Made by a program: the position numbers and the translations under genes. This document shows positions 1 to 8,657 of a stretch of 64,000 bases of DNA, in pieces; position 1 is the stretch's first letter; the number at the start of each line of letters is the position of its first letter. Location: assembly GCA_964395095.1 (NCBI GenBank), contig CAYMZZ010000014.1, positions 58,188 through 122,187 of the forward strand. Reading direction: 5' to 3'. The notes under the pieces were generated by a model that saw only the letters and a program-made list of their open reading frames with translations, was not told the DNA's origin and made no database searches. Source of the stretch: CAYMZZ01 sp964395095. Its GTDB lineage: Bacteria > Bacteroidota > Bacteroidia > Chitinophagales > Chitinophagaceae.

Positions 1-1
1 A

Positions 2-1978
2 TCTTACCGGGTGAGAAATTTTCTGTTCAGGAATATCACGAGCGTAACCGCTAATAAAGCCGTGGAGTCGCCTTATGGCAGTTTTGGTGATTACGTAAAA
101 ATGAATCCTTACTGGATAGCGCAGAACGAGGATGGCAGCATCCCGTTCTATGCAGAGATAAATCCGTACGATGGTTCAAGAGTCACAAACCCTCTCTTCA
201 ACTCCACCACTAATACTCGTTACGATAATAGTTATTTTAACTTTTCCAATAACTTTTATTTGGAATGGATGCTGAGCAACCAGCTCAGGATTGTTGGCCG
301 TTTTGGTATGGATCATAAAACCAGTGAGGCGAACGCTTTTGAGCCGTCAAATCATACCAGGTTTGATGCAGCAGAATACTCGAGTGATGAAGGCCGATTG
401 AGGAAGGGTACTTATCAGTTAAACAATGGGAAAAGCAACTATATCAGCGGCGACCTGAATGTGAATTACCGCAATGTATTTGGACGCAGCGTGGTTGGTG
501 CGAACGCCGGTGTATCTGTTAGTGAAAGAAAGTTTAGTGAGGTGTTCCACCGGGTTGAAGGGTTTTCCAGCGACAGAATGGAAGATGTAACCTTTGGCAG
601 GGGCTATGCAGTAAACAGCCGACCGACCGGCATAGCATCTGTTAACCGCGACCTGGGCGGTTATTTTGCGGCTAACTATTCCTTTGATGAAAGATTTTTA
701 GCTGACTTCAGCTTCAGGGGAAGTGCTTCTTCCCAGTTTGGTGCTAACCATCGTTGGGGGCTTTTTTATAGCCTGGGCCTGGGATATAATCTTCATAATG
801 AGGCAGCCATTAAACGGATGCTTCCATTTGTGGATGAGTTGCGTGTCAGAGGGTCTTTTGGTACCTCGGGCAATCCCAACTTCATGACCAATGTATCGAT
901 CGCTACTTACCAGTATTATCCTGATGCCCTGTACCAGGGCTTCCCCGGAACTTACCTGGTGAGTTTAAGCAATCCCGATTTACGTTGGGAAAATAAACTG
1001 GATTACAATGCCGGCCTCGACATACGCATCCGTCGTTTTAGCGGGCGTATCGACTATTATAACAGTTATACCGAAAACCTCGTAACGCCTATTTCAGTAG
1101 TACCGTCAACAGGCTTTAGCACAGTCTATGAAAACCTCGGAAAAGTACAGAATACAGGTATAGAAGCTTATGTATCTTATAATGTATATCAAAAAGGTCG
1201 CGATTTTGTAAATGTTTACGGTAGTATCGAGACCAACCTGAACAAGATACTGGCCTTGTCTGATGCGATGAAAGCTTATAATGACCGCATGACAGACTCG
1301 GCTTCATTTAAGGGCAATAGTGTGCCGGTAAAACGCTATTATGAAGGCGGCTCTTTGCATACCATTTGGGCAGTTCCATCGCTGGGGATAGATCCCGCTA
1401 CAGGATTGGAAGTTTATCAAAACGCTGACGGCACTACCACCAATTTGTGGGATGCCAATAACATGGTGAATGCCGGTTACGGAAGCCCGAGATACCAGGG
1501 AACCTTTGGTGTGAACCTGGAAATTAAAGGCTGGGGATTGAATGTTACCGCCCGTTACCTGGGTGGTGGTCAGTTATACAATCAAACCCTGGTAGATCGC
1601 GTGGAGAATGTGAATATGCTGTACAATGTAGACAAGCGTGTGTTGACGGGCAGATGGACAGCGCCCGGACAGGACGTGTTGTATAAGAAGCTGGGCCAGT
1701 TTTCCCATGATCCGGATGGTGATGGTGTGTTTACATCCCTGCAGGAAGTAACCAGGGCGACAACCCGTTTTGTACAGGATCGGAACGAATTGGATATAGC
1801 TGCCGTGAATCTGTACTACCTGTTCCAGGATAAAACCGTTAAAAAATTGGGTATGCAAAGACTCAAAATAGCTTTCAATATGAATGAAATAGGCAAATTT
1901 AGCTCTATTCAAATTGAAAGGGGGACCAGTTACCCATTCTCCAGGACCATGTCGCTATCCATTTCTGCTACCTTCTAA
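2..1978 (+). CDS. SusC/RagA-type TonB-dependent outer-membrane receptor, 3' part (5' end outside window)
   Basis: The reading frame is open from the first bases of the window, so the gene starts upstream; the GTG at 11 is an internal codon, not the start. About 658 residues are present. They have the aromatic, Asn/Gly-rich alternating pattern of an outer-membrane beta-barrel and end in a Phe (SISATF), the usual C-terminal residue of such barrels. Plug domain, TonB box and signal peptide are missing because of the window edge. A SusD-like gene follows after 11 bases, the standard SusC-SusD pairing, so family assignment rests on both composition and context. SusC proteins import oligosaccharides or peptides using TonB energy. 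The downstream metalloproteases make a peptide or protein-derived substrate plausible, but that is inference. Confidence 0.9.
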   Translation, partial: SYRVRNFLFRNITSVTANKAVESPYGSFGDYVKMNPYWIAQNEDGSIPFYAEINPYDGSRVTNPLFNSTTNTRYDNSYFNFSNNFYLEWMLSNQLRIVGRFGMDHKTSEANAFEPSNHTRFDAAEYSSDEGRLRKGTYQLNNGKSNYISGDLNVNYRNVFGRSVVGANAGVSVSERKFSEVFHRVEGFSSDRMEDVTFGRGYAVNSRPTGIASVNRDLGGYFAANYSFDERFLADFSFRGSASSQFGANHRWGLFYSLGLGYNLHNEAAIKRMLPFVDELRVRGSFGTSGNPNFMTNVSIATYQYYPDALYQGFPGTYLVSLSNPDLRWENKLDYNAGLDIRIRRFSGRIDYYNSYTENLVTPISVVPSTGFSTVYENLGKVQNTGIEAYVSYNVYQKGRDFVNVYGSIETNLNKILALSDAMKAYNDRMTDSASFKGNSVPVKRYYEGGSLHTIWAVPSLGIDPATGLEVYQNADGTTTNLWDANNMVNAGYGSPRYQGTFGVNLEIKGWGLNVTARYLGGGQLYNQTLVDRVENVNMLYNVDKRVLTGRWTAPGQDVLYKKLGQFSHDPDGDGVFTSLQEVTRATTRFVQDRNELDIAAVNLYYLFQDKTVKKLGMQRLKIAFNMNEIGKFSSIQIERGTSYPFSRTMSLSISATF

Positions 1979-1989
1979 ATTAACCGATC

Positions 1990-3453
1990 ATGAAAAGACT
2001 ATTAATATATATACTCACAGCAGGATGCCTTGCCGGTTTTACGTCCTGCAAAAAATTCCTCGACGTTACGGCCAGTAACCAGATCAAATCAGAAGACCTG
2101 TTAAGTACGGAAGTAGGCTTTAAAGACGCATTGATGGGTGTTTATATCGGCATGGGCCAGAATAAACATTATGGCAGTATGCAGACTTATGTGGTTACTG
2201 ATATTTTAGCACAACAATATAAGCCACTTATCAATCTGTCTGTTTATTACCAGTTGCAATCTTACAACTACGAGCATATGGCAGCCCGTAAGTATACCGA
2301 CATGTTCTGGGAGTTGTATAAAACCATTGCCGGTATTAATAATGCTTTGAACCAGATGGATAACCAGCAAAGTATTTTTAATCCTATCAATTTTAAAATT
2401 ATAAAAGGCGAATTACTGGCTTTGCGGGCCTATCTGCATTTTGACCTGTTGCGTTTATATGGTCATGAGAATTACCAGGGACGGCCGGAGCTTGCTACTT
2501 TCCCGGCTATACCTTATGTAACGGCGTATAGTAAAGAGGTGACTCCCCAAAGGTCCTATGCCGAAACGTTCGCACTCATTTTAAAGGACATTGAGGAAGC
2601 TGCTGAGCTGCTAAAGGAAGACCCTGTTTATCCTGATGCTTCGCGTCCGGCAGACTACTACGCAAACGTGAACAGGGATGGCTTTTACAATAACCGCAAC
2701 AGCAGGATGAACTATTATGCTTTAAAGGCATTGGAAGCACGTGTGTATACCTGGATGGGCGGAGCGACTAATCTGCAAAAAGCAGCCGGCGCAGCAAGGG
2801 AGGTAATCGATAACGGACCTGCCATGTTGATCAACAGCAGCAATTCAGGCAGTAATGACCGGTCCTTCGCAGCAGAGCATATTTTCCACCTGGAAGTTTA
2901 TGAGCTGGCTTTATGGTCAGGTGCTTTGAAAAGTGGTTCTGCGGCTGATTATAATGCCTTGTTTGTTGACGAAACTACTTTTAATACAGTATATGAATTG
3001 AACGATCCCCAGGTTGGAGCGGTGGATAAACGCCAGATTGTACAGTTTGTGCAGGATGGTAACGGCAGAACGCCGGTGAAGTTAGCTGCGGCTCCCGGGC
3101 AGACACCCAATAAATTTTTTCCGATGATGCGGGTGTCGGAAATGTATTATATAGAAGCGGAGTATGAATTGATCAATAATCGGTTAAAAGCAATTCAGCT
3201 ATTAAATGAAGTGCGCAGGAGCCGGGGAATTTTGAAAGACATACCCGACTCAGCAACCGATGATGAGGTAAGGGTGGAGTTGACAAAAGAATATCAGAAA
3301 GATTTTTCTGCAGAAGGGCAACTGTTCTTTTATTACAAAAGAAATGGCTTTGATACGTACCGTGGCCTGCCCAGCACCATAAGGGGTGATGATAAATTAT
3401 ACATGTTGCTCTATCCGCAGAATGAACTGGAATTAGGTAACAGGGTACAGTAA
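1990..3453 (+). CDS. SusD/RagB-family nutrient-binding outer-membrane lipoprotein
   Basis: The 487-residue product begins with a lipoprotein signal (hydrophobic stretch then FTSCKKFLD), so Cys20 is the expected lipidated residue. The early segment LLSTEVGFKDALMGVY and the GELLALRAYLHFDLLRLYG region are typical of the TPR-like core of SusD proteins. Length matches the family (about 450-600 residues). It should sit on the outer face of the outer membrane as a lid over the SusC barrel encoded just upstream, capturing the substrate. The ATG at 1990 lies 12 bases after the SusC stop, so the two are surely co-transcribed. The ligand cannot be told from sequence. Confidence 0.93.
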   Translation: MKRLLIYILTAGCLAGFTSCKKFLDVTASNQIKSEDLLSTEVGFKDALMGVYIGMGQNKHYGSMQTYVVTDILAQQYKPLINLSVYYQLQSYNYEHMAARKYTDMFWELYKTIAGINNALNQMDNQQSIFNPINFKIIKGELLALRAYLHFDLLRLYGHENYQGRPELATFPAIPYVTAYSKEVTPQRSYAETFALILKDIEEAAELLKEDPVYPDASRPADYYANVNRDGFYNNRNSRMNYYALKALEARVYTWMGGATNLQKAAGAAREVIDNGPAMLINSSNSGSNDRSFAAEHIFHLEVYELALWSGALKSGSAADYNALFVDETTFNTVYELNDPQVGAVDKRQIVQFVQDGNGRTPVKLAAAPGQTPNKFFPMMRVSEMYYIEAEYELINNRLKAIQLLNEVRRSRGILKDIPDSATDDEVRVELTKEYQKDFSAEGQLFFYYKRNGFDTYRGLPSTIRGDDKLYMLLYPQNELELGNRVQ

Positions 3454-3563
3454 AGAAAAATGCTGGTCATTGCGTGGATAAAGCGTAATGAAAGTAGGGT
3501 TAAGAATGAAACCCGTCCGGCATAAATAACTAATCACGAGGAAACAATTTTAAAAGGTTTTAT

Positions 3564-4283
3564 ATGAAACTCATTTTAAATTATATTTTTTATATCGCAC
3601 TCTTTTTAGTGTCATGCAAAAAGAGTGATCCGCTTTCTTTCAGCGCTGCGCCCGCTGTCAACTTTATCAGCCAGACCAGCGTGTATACCTTTCTGGGCAA
3701 TAGTACAGGTGAGCGCGTACACGAAATTCCTGTAAGGATAATCGGGCATGCCGGCAGCCAGGACAGAGCCTTTACGGCGGAGGTCGTCAATGGTCAGACC
3801 GATGCGCCTGCCAATCTTTATGAAATACTGGGTGGCGAGGTAAAAGCAGGCGCTTTTGAAGGGGTGTTAAAAGTAAAACTGAAGAATGCGCCGGCTTTAA
3901 GTACGAGCGAGGTAAAGCTGACCCTGAAGATTAAAAGTACGGGCGAGCTGGGGTCAGGAAACGTAGAAAGCCAGTTACACACGATCACCTGGACTGATAA
4001 GGTGGTGATACCCAGTTGGACCTACTACAGGATATTTTTTACACAAAGTCCGAGCTCACGCGCATATAAACTAATCGTGGAACAAACGGGGCTCACCACA
4101 TTCCCGGCATCGGTATATAGCGGGCTACAGCAACATGGTGCTGAGGCATTGGGTGTGAAGTTTGGAAATTATATAAAACAGTGGAATATAGATCACCCCA
4201 ACGACATCATCGTACATGATGATGGTGCAATGGCAGGGCAGCCTATTGTGCCTAAATACTGGGACAAAAACCTGTATCCATAA
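3564..4283 (+). CDS. DUF4843-type secreted lipoprotein of the SusCD operon
   Basis: This is a 239-residue protein with a lipoprotein signal (IALFLVSCKKSDP; lipidated Cys about residue 18). The N-terminal part has a beta-rich repeated pattern and the layout, with a C-terminal segment describing a solvent-exposed domain, matches DUF4843 proteins, which are commonly encoded next to SusD and PKD-like lipoproteins in Bacteroidota. It probably decorates the SusCD complex as an accessory surface protein. The 110-base gap upstream holds no obvious terminator. Family naming is from memory of the operon type and sequence style, so moderate certainty; molecular role is unknown. Confidence 0.7.
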   Translation: MKLILNYIFYIALFLVSCKKSDPLSFSAAPAVNFISQTSVYTFLGNSTGERVHEIPVRIIGHAGSQDRAFTAEVVNGQTDAPANLYEILGGEVKAGAFEGVLKVKLKNAPALSTSEVKLTLKIKSTGELGSGNVESQLHTITWTDKVVIPSWTYYRIFFTQSPSSRAYKLIVEQTGLTTFPASVYSGLQQHGAEALGVKFGNYIKQWNIDHPNDIIVHDDGAMAGQPIVPKYWDKNLYP

Positions 4284-4364
4284 ACAAATGCATCAACGAC
4301 ATGAAGTGTGGGAATTTCGGTGCTAAACATGTAGAAAGAATTAAACTTAACAAACGATAGATTC

Positions 4365-5918
4365 ATGAAACGTATTACTATACTTTCTCTCAGCGTAATG
4401 CTTGTTGTCTGCGCTCTTTTTTCGGCATGCCGGAAAGATGACAGCTCATTTGCAACGGATAAATTGCCTGGCCTGAGCTTTGGTTACGAGCTGGGAGAGG
4501 CTTTAACTGTTTACCAGTTCAACACCCTGCAACTGGATCCCAAAATTGATTACGATGGGGCTGATAAATCAAAGTTTACTTATAACTGGATGATCAACCC
4601 CGATCCCAGGGATACTACGTTCATTACTATTGGCGAATCAGAACTGTTGGACTACGAGGTGAGCTTTACACCCAATACCGGTACTTCTTATCATACCCTG
4701 AAATTGTATGTAACGAACATTGACAATAATTTGCAGGCCATTCATTACTGGAGACTTACCGTATTGAATAATATTGGGGAGGGATTGGTTATTGCCACAA
4801 CCAGCGATAATGCTACCACCGATTTTTCACATATCATGAGCCCGGAAGTGACCACCGGTTATAGCGAAGTGTCTATAAAGAAAAATATACTATCCGGAGT
4901 AAATGGTTCAGGTATTGATGGGCTGGTGCATGATCTGTATTTTGCCAATGTACGTGGTGGCAACAGGGTGTATGCATTGACCAGTAATAATATGTATGCG
5001 TACAATACCCTGAATTATTCGTTTGTGGGTGATAAGGAGGCTTTGTTTGTTACGCCTCCTGCAAGCTTAAATCCCAGTTCTTTTTACTACTGTTACCAGA
5101 ACGATGTGTATGTGGGAAATAATATGATTTATTATGGCTGGTTGGCTACAGCAGCAAGAATTGGGGTACAATCCCTTTATGCAAATCCAGTTCCCGGCAT
5201 TATTGCTTTAAATGCTAACTCGGTGAATACAGGTACCTACGATCCTGCATTCAGGATACACTACTACGATGAAGTAAACGAAAAGTTTGCTTATATACAG
5301 GGCCCTTTTGCATTTAACGATAAGACACAAAACTTTTCTCCCAACGAGGAATATAATGGGGTTAATGCGGGTAATTATCCCGGAAAGGTTAATGTGGCAG
5401 CAGGAGTATCGGTAGACAGGGGTTTTTTACATCTTCTAAAAGATAAAACGACAGGTGTACACGAGTTGTTGGTTTTTGATGGGGGTACTAATATTTATGG
5501 TCAACCTTATATAGCTCCAAAGGCTATTAAGAAGATAGACCTGGCCGGTGCTCCTGACATTGCCAACGCTACCCGGTTTGTAATGCTCGACGATCAGAAT
5601 GTAATGTTCTATGCTACGCCAAACAAGATTTATGCGGTAATATTTGCCGGCGCTACTGCCATTGTGGAGGAAAGATATACAGTGCCTGCGGGGGAATCTA
5701 TCACTACATTGGATATTTATCGCCAGCATGGCTATCCCAACCAGGCCTCTTATATCAGTACAAATAATAAACAATTAATCCTTTCAACCTATAATGGCAC
5801 GGAGGGAAAAATAAGCTTACTGCCATTAATTAACCTGGGTGCTGGTAATATTAATACCGCCGATATTAAAACCTTCAACGGTTTCAATAAAGTGCTTGCA
5901 ATCGTGCCTCAGAAATAA
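4365..5918 (+). CDS. PKD-like family surface lipoprotein
   Basis: The 517-residue product starts with a lipoprotein signal (CALFSACRKDDSS; Cys about residue 22). Residues about 60-135 (YNWMINPDPRDTTF and LKLYVTNIDN with a YHTLKLYV strand) look like an immunoglobulin/PKD-like fold. The remainder is beta-rich and resembles a propeller-like domain. PKD-like lipoproteins of this size follow SusD and DUF4843 genes in Bacteroidota peptide- or glycan-uptake loci. The most likely role is a surface binding protein of the same uptake system. No catalytic residues can be pointed to. It is followed 82 bases later by the first metalloprotease. Confidence 0.68.
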   Translation: MKRITILSLSVMLVVCALFSACRKDDSSFATDKLPGLSFGYELGEALTVYQFNTLQLDPKIDYDGADKSKFTYNWMINPDPRDTTFITIGESELLDYEVSFTPNTGTSYHTLKLYVTNIDNNLQAIHYWRLTVLNNIGEGLVIATTSDNATTDFSHIMSPEVTTGYSEVSIKKNILSGVNGSGIDGLVHDLYFANVRGGNRVYALTSNNMYAYNTLNYSFVGDKEALFVTPPASLNPSSFYYCYQNDVYVGNNMIYYGWLATAARIGVQSLYANPVPGIIALNANSVNTGTYDPAFRIHYYDEVNEKFAYIQGPFAFNDKTQNFSPNEEYNGVNAGNYPGKVNVAAGVSVDRGFLHLLKDKTTGVHELLVFDGGTNIYGQPYIAPKAIKKIDLAGAPDIANATRFVMLDDQNVMFYATPNKIYAVIFAGATAIVEERYTVPAGESITTLDIYRQHGYPNQASYISTNNKQLILSTYNGTEGKISLLPLINLGAGNINTADIKTFNGFNKVLAIVPQK

Positions 5919-6000
5919 TTGGTTGTTAGTTTTTTCGCTTATCCAGGATGCCAATTCATCGGCTTTGGATTAGCATCAAATTTTATTACAGTTTTAGAAT

Positions 6001-8652
6001 ATGAAAAGATCCGGAATTGTTTTTCTTTTTTTATTGGTGGGCTTCCTGGTAGCCGGTGTTACGGCTGGTTACGGGCAGAGTAAAAAGAAACGTGAAGTGA
6101 AACGCATCGAGCGGGAAAAGAAAGAAACAGCGGCCAGGGAAAAGGCCCGTAAGGATAGCCTGGCAAAGCTCACGCCTTATGAAAAGCTACTTGGCAATTA
6201 TGATAAAGTATCCAGGGGATTTATCAGTATTTATGGTGTAAAACGGAAAGTATACCTGGAACTGCCGGTTAGCCAAATGGATGTTGATATGTTACTGGCC
6301 TCTACCATTTCAGAAATCAGCGACAACTATGAAGGTATTGTAGGCTCCAAGCAGGAGCCCTTACTCATACAATTCAGCCTGGTTGATTCTACCGTTCTGC
6401 TGAAGAAAATGAATATATCCTACCTCACAGATGCGCCGGATAATAATATTGCCCGGGCACTGAAGTTGAATAATATGGGGGCTATAATTAGAACATTTAA
6501 AGCAGAGGCATTCAGTAATGATGGTAAATCGGTGGTGATAGATGTGACGGACTTTTTCAATAGCGAAATGAAGGAACTGTCGCCCTTTGGAATATTCAGT
6601 GTGTATGCATCCATGGGGTATAAATCGACACCCAGTTTTAAGAAAGACCGGTCTTTTATTGCGTCCTTTAAATCCTTTGATGATAACCTGATTATTAAAT
6701 CGCAATTATCATACGAGAATAACTATAGTACCGGTACCCGAACTTTTGCGAAGGAAATCCCTGTAACGGCAACTGTAACCCGTACCATCATCCGCCTGTC
6801 GGATCAGCCAGCCCGACCAAGAATGGCGGATCCGAGAGTAGGAATCTTTCATTCGAAGCGAATATTGATGAGCGAGCACCTAAACCGTACGGAAGAGGTT
6901 TATTATGCGCACAGGTTTTTATTGGAGCCAAAAGATAAAGCAGCCTACCGTGCAGGTGAGTTGACTGAACCCGTTAAGCCCATCGTCTTTTATATCGACA
7001 ATGCATTTCCTGAGAGCTGGAAGCCTTACATTAAGCAGGCAGTGGAAGACTGGCAGGTAACTTTTGAAAAAGCCGGATTTAAAAATGCGGTTATTGCCAA
7101 ACCCTTTCCGGTAAATGACTCCACTTTTGATCCCGATAATATCAAGTTTAACTGTATCCGGTATACGCCGGTTCCTGTTGCCAATGCCATGGGACCCAGT
7201 TGGGTAGACCCGCGTTCCGGTGGGATCATAAATGCTTCGGTATACGTTTTCCATGATATAGTAAAACTATTGAACAACTGGATGTTTATCCAGACCTCAC
7301 CGGCAGATGCAAGTGTAAGAAACACGATATTACCGGAAAGTAAGAAGATGGAGGGGTTGCAATACGTTATCAGGCACGAGTTGGGACATTGTTTGGGGCT
7401 TCGTCATAATATGGGTGCATCCAGCGCTATACCAGTCGACTCTTTACGATCGCCCTCTTTTACACAGCAATACGGCACTACGTATTCCATTATGGACTAT
7501 GCCCGTTTTAACTACGTAGCACAGCCCGGCGACCTGGAAAAAGGAGTTGTGCTATCGCCACCTACATTCGGTGTATATGATTACTATGCTATCCAGTGGA
7601 ATTATCGATATTTTGATCCTGCACAGGTGACCGCTATCGACGAGAATGACATTCTCGGGGCAATGGTCAGAGAAAGATCCGGTGATATCCGTTATCGTTT
7701 TGGCAATGAGTTTTTAACTTCTTTTGATCCCCGGACACAAACAGAAGACCTGGGGGATGATGCCATCAAAGCATCCTCCTATGGGATCAGTAACCTGAAA
7801 TATGTATTAGAGCATGTAAATGATTGGGTGAAATCTAATGATAAGGACTACAGCTATCGGGAAAATATACTGGCGCAGGCCCGTGGCCAGTATATCCGCT
7901 ACCTGAACCATGTATTAACCAATATAGGCGGCATACATGTAAATGAAAAGTACGAGGGTGATAACGTAGAGCATTTTAAAGTGGTAACGCGAAAGAAACA
8001 ACAGGAATCGTTACAGTTCATCCTGGCACAAATGGAAGATATTAGTTGGTTGGAGCCGGAATCCTTGCTGAAAAACATGACAATTACCGGAACGCCGCTG
8101 GTGACGTTGCGAAATAACATGGTCAGTACATTATTGCAACTGCCGGCGAGGGTGCAGTTAGGTGCGGTTCGGTCAGATGAAAAAGATCCCTATACACCGG
8201 AAGATGTATTGGATGATTTGTATAAAGCATTCTGGGAACCCACGATGCAAAGGAAAAAGCTTACAGCGGCACAGATGCAAATGCAGAAAGCATTTGTAGC
8301 GACGGTAGCCCGAGAAACAAAACTGGGTACTCCCGGTGCCGCCGGAACCGGTGTGGATGCCATTTCGCTTAACATGGCCTTACCCATTGTTCAGTTCCGG
8401 AAGGACGAACATGATGGGGTCTCATGTTCCGTTGACGAGCGTTTACGAGTTAGCGGAAATAACATTCCCGTTGGTGGTTTTGGCTATATGAATGTTCAGT
8501 TTAATTTAATGCCGGCTTTGGAACCGGTGTATTTCGGACTATTAAAGAAAGTACAATCATTGTTGAAAACGGTAGCAACATCCACCAGTGATAAAGAGAC
8601 TGCACAGCATTATCAGTTGTTGTTGCATCAGGTAAATAAAACATTAAAATAG
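6001..8652 (+). CDS. Secreted zinc-dependent metalloprotease (DUF5117/DUF5118 type), first of a tandem pair
   Basis: The product has 883 residues with an N-terminal signal peptide ending near GYGQS, followed by a very basic linker rich in KKKREVKR and KARKD. The zinc-binding signature HELGHCLGLRH (HExxHxxGxxH) is at about residues 459-469, with the Met-turn-like SIMDYARFNY about 30-40 residues later, both hallmarks of metzincin-like proteases. The N-terminal half matches the DUF5118/DUF5117 layout. It should act outside the inner membrane, cutting proteins or peptides for the SusCD system. It overlaps the next, homologous gene by function and lies only 5 bases upstream of it, so the pair is co-translated. 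Start at the ATG that gives the signal peptide. Confidence 0.9.
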   Translation: MKRSGIVFLFLLVGFLVAGVTAGYGQSKKKREVKRIEREKKETAAREKARKDSLAKLTPYEKLLGNYDKVSRGFISIYGVKRKVYLELPVSQMDVDMLLASTISEISDNYEGIVGSKQEPLLIQFSLVDSTVLLKKMNISYLTDAPDNNIARALKLNNMGAIIRTFKAEAFSNDGKSVVIDVTDFFNSEMKELSPFGIFSVYASMGYKSTPSFKKDRSFIASFKSFDDNLIIKSQLSYENNYSTGTRTFAKEIPVTATVTRTIIRLSDQPARPRMADPRVGIFHSKRILMSEHLNRTEEVYYAHRFLLEPKDKAAYRAGELTEPVKPIVFYIDNAFPESWKPYIKQAVEDWQVTFEKAGFKNAVIAKPFPVNDSTFDPDNIKFNCIRYTPVPVANAMGPSWVDPRSGGIINASVYVFHDIVKLLNNWMFIQTSPADASVRNTILPESKKMEGLQYVIRHELGHCLGLRHNMGASSAIPVDSLRSPSFTQQYGTTYSIMDYARFNYVAQPGDLEKGVVLSPPTFGVYDYYAIQWNYRYFDPAQVTAIDENDILGAMVRERSGDIRYRFGNEFLTSFDPRTQTEDLGDDAIKASSYGISNLKYVLEHVNDWVKSNDKDYSYRENILAQARGQYIRYLNHVLTNIGGIHVNEKYEGDNVEHFKVVTRKKQQESLQFILAQMEDISWLEPESLLKNMTITGTPLVTLRNNMVSTLLQLPARVQLGAVRSDEKDPYTPEDVLDDLYKAFWEPTMQRKKLTAAQMQMQKAFVATVARETKLGTPGAAGTGVDAISLNMALPIVQFRKDEHDGVSCSVDERLRVSGNNIPVGGFGYMNVQFNLMPALEPVYFGLLKKVQSLLKTVATSTSDKETAQHYQLLLHQVNKTLK

Positions 8653-8657
8653 GGAAG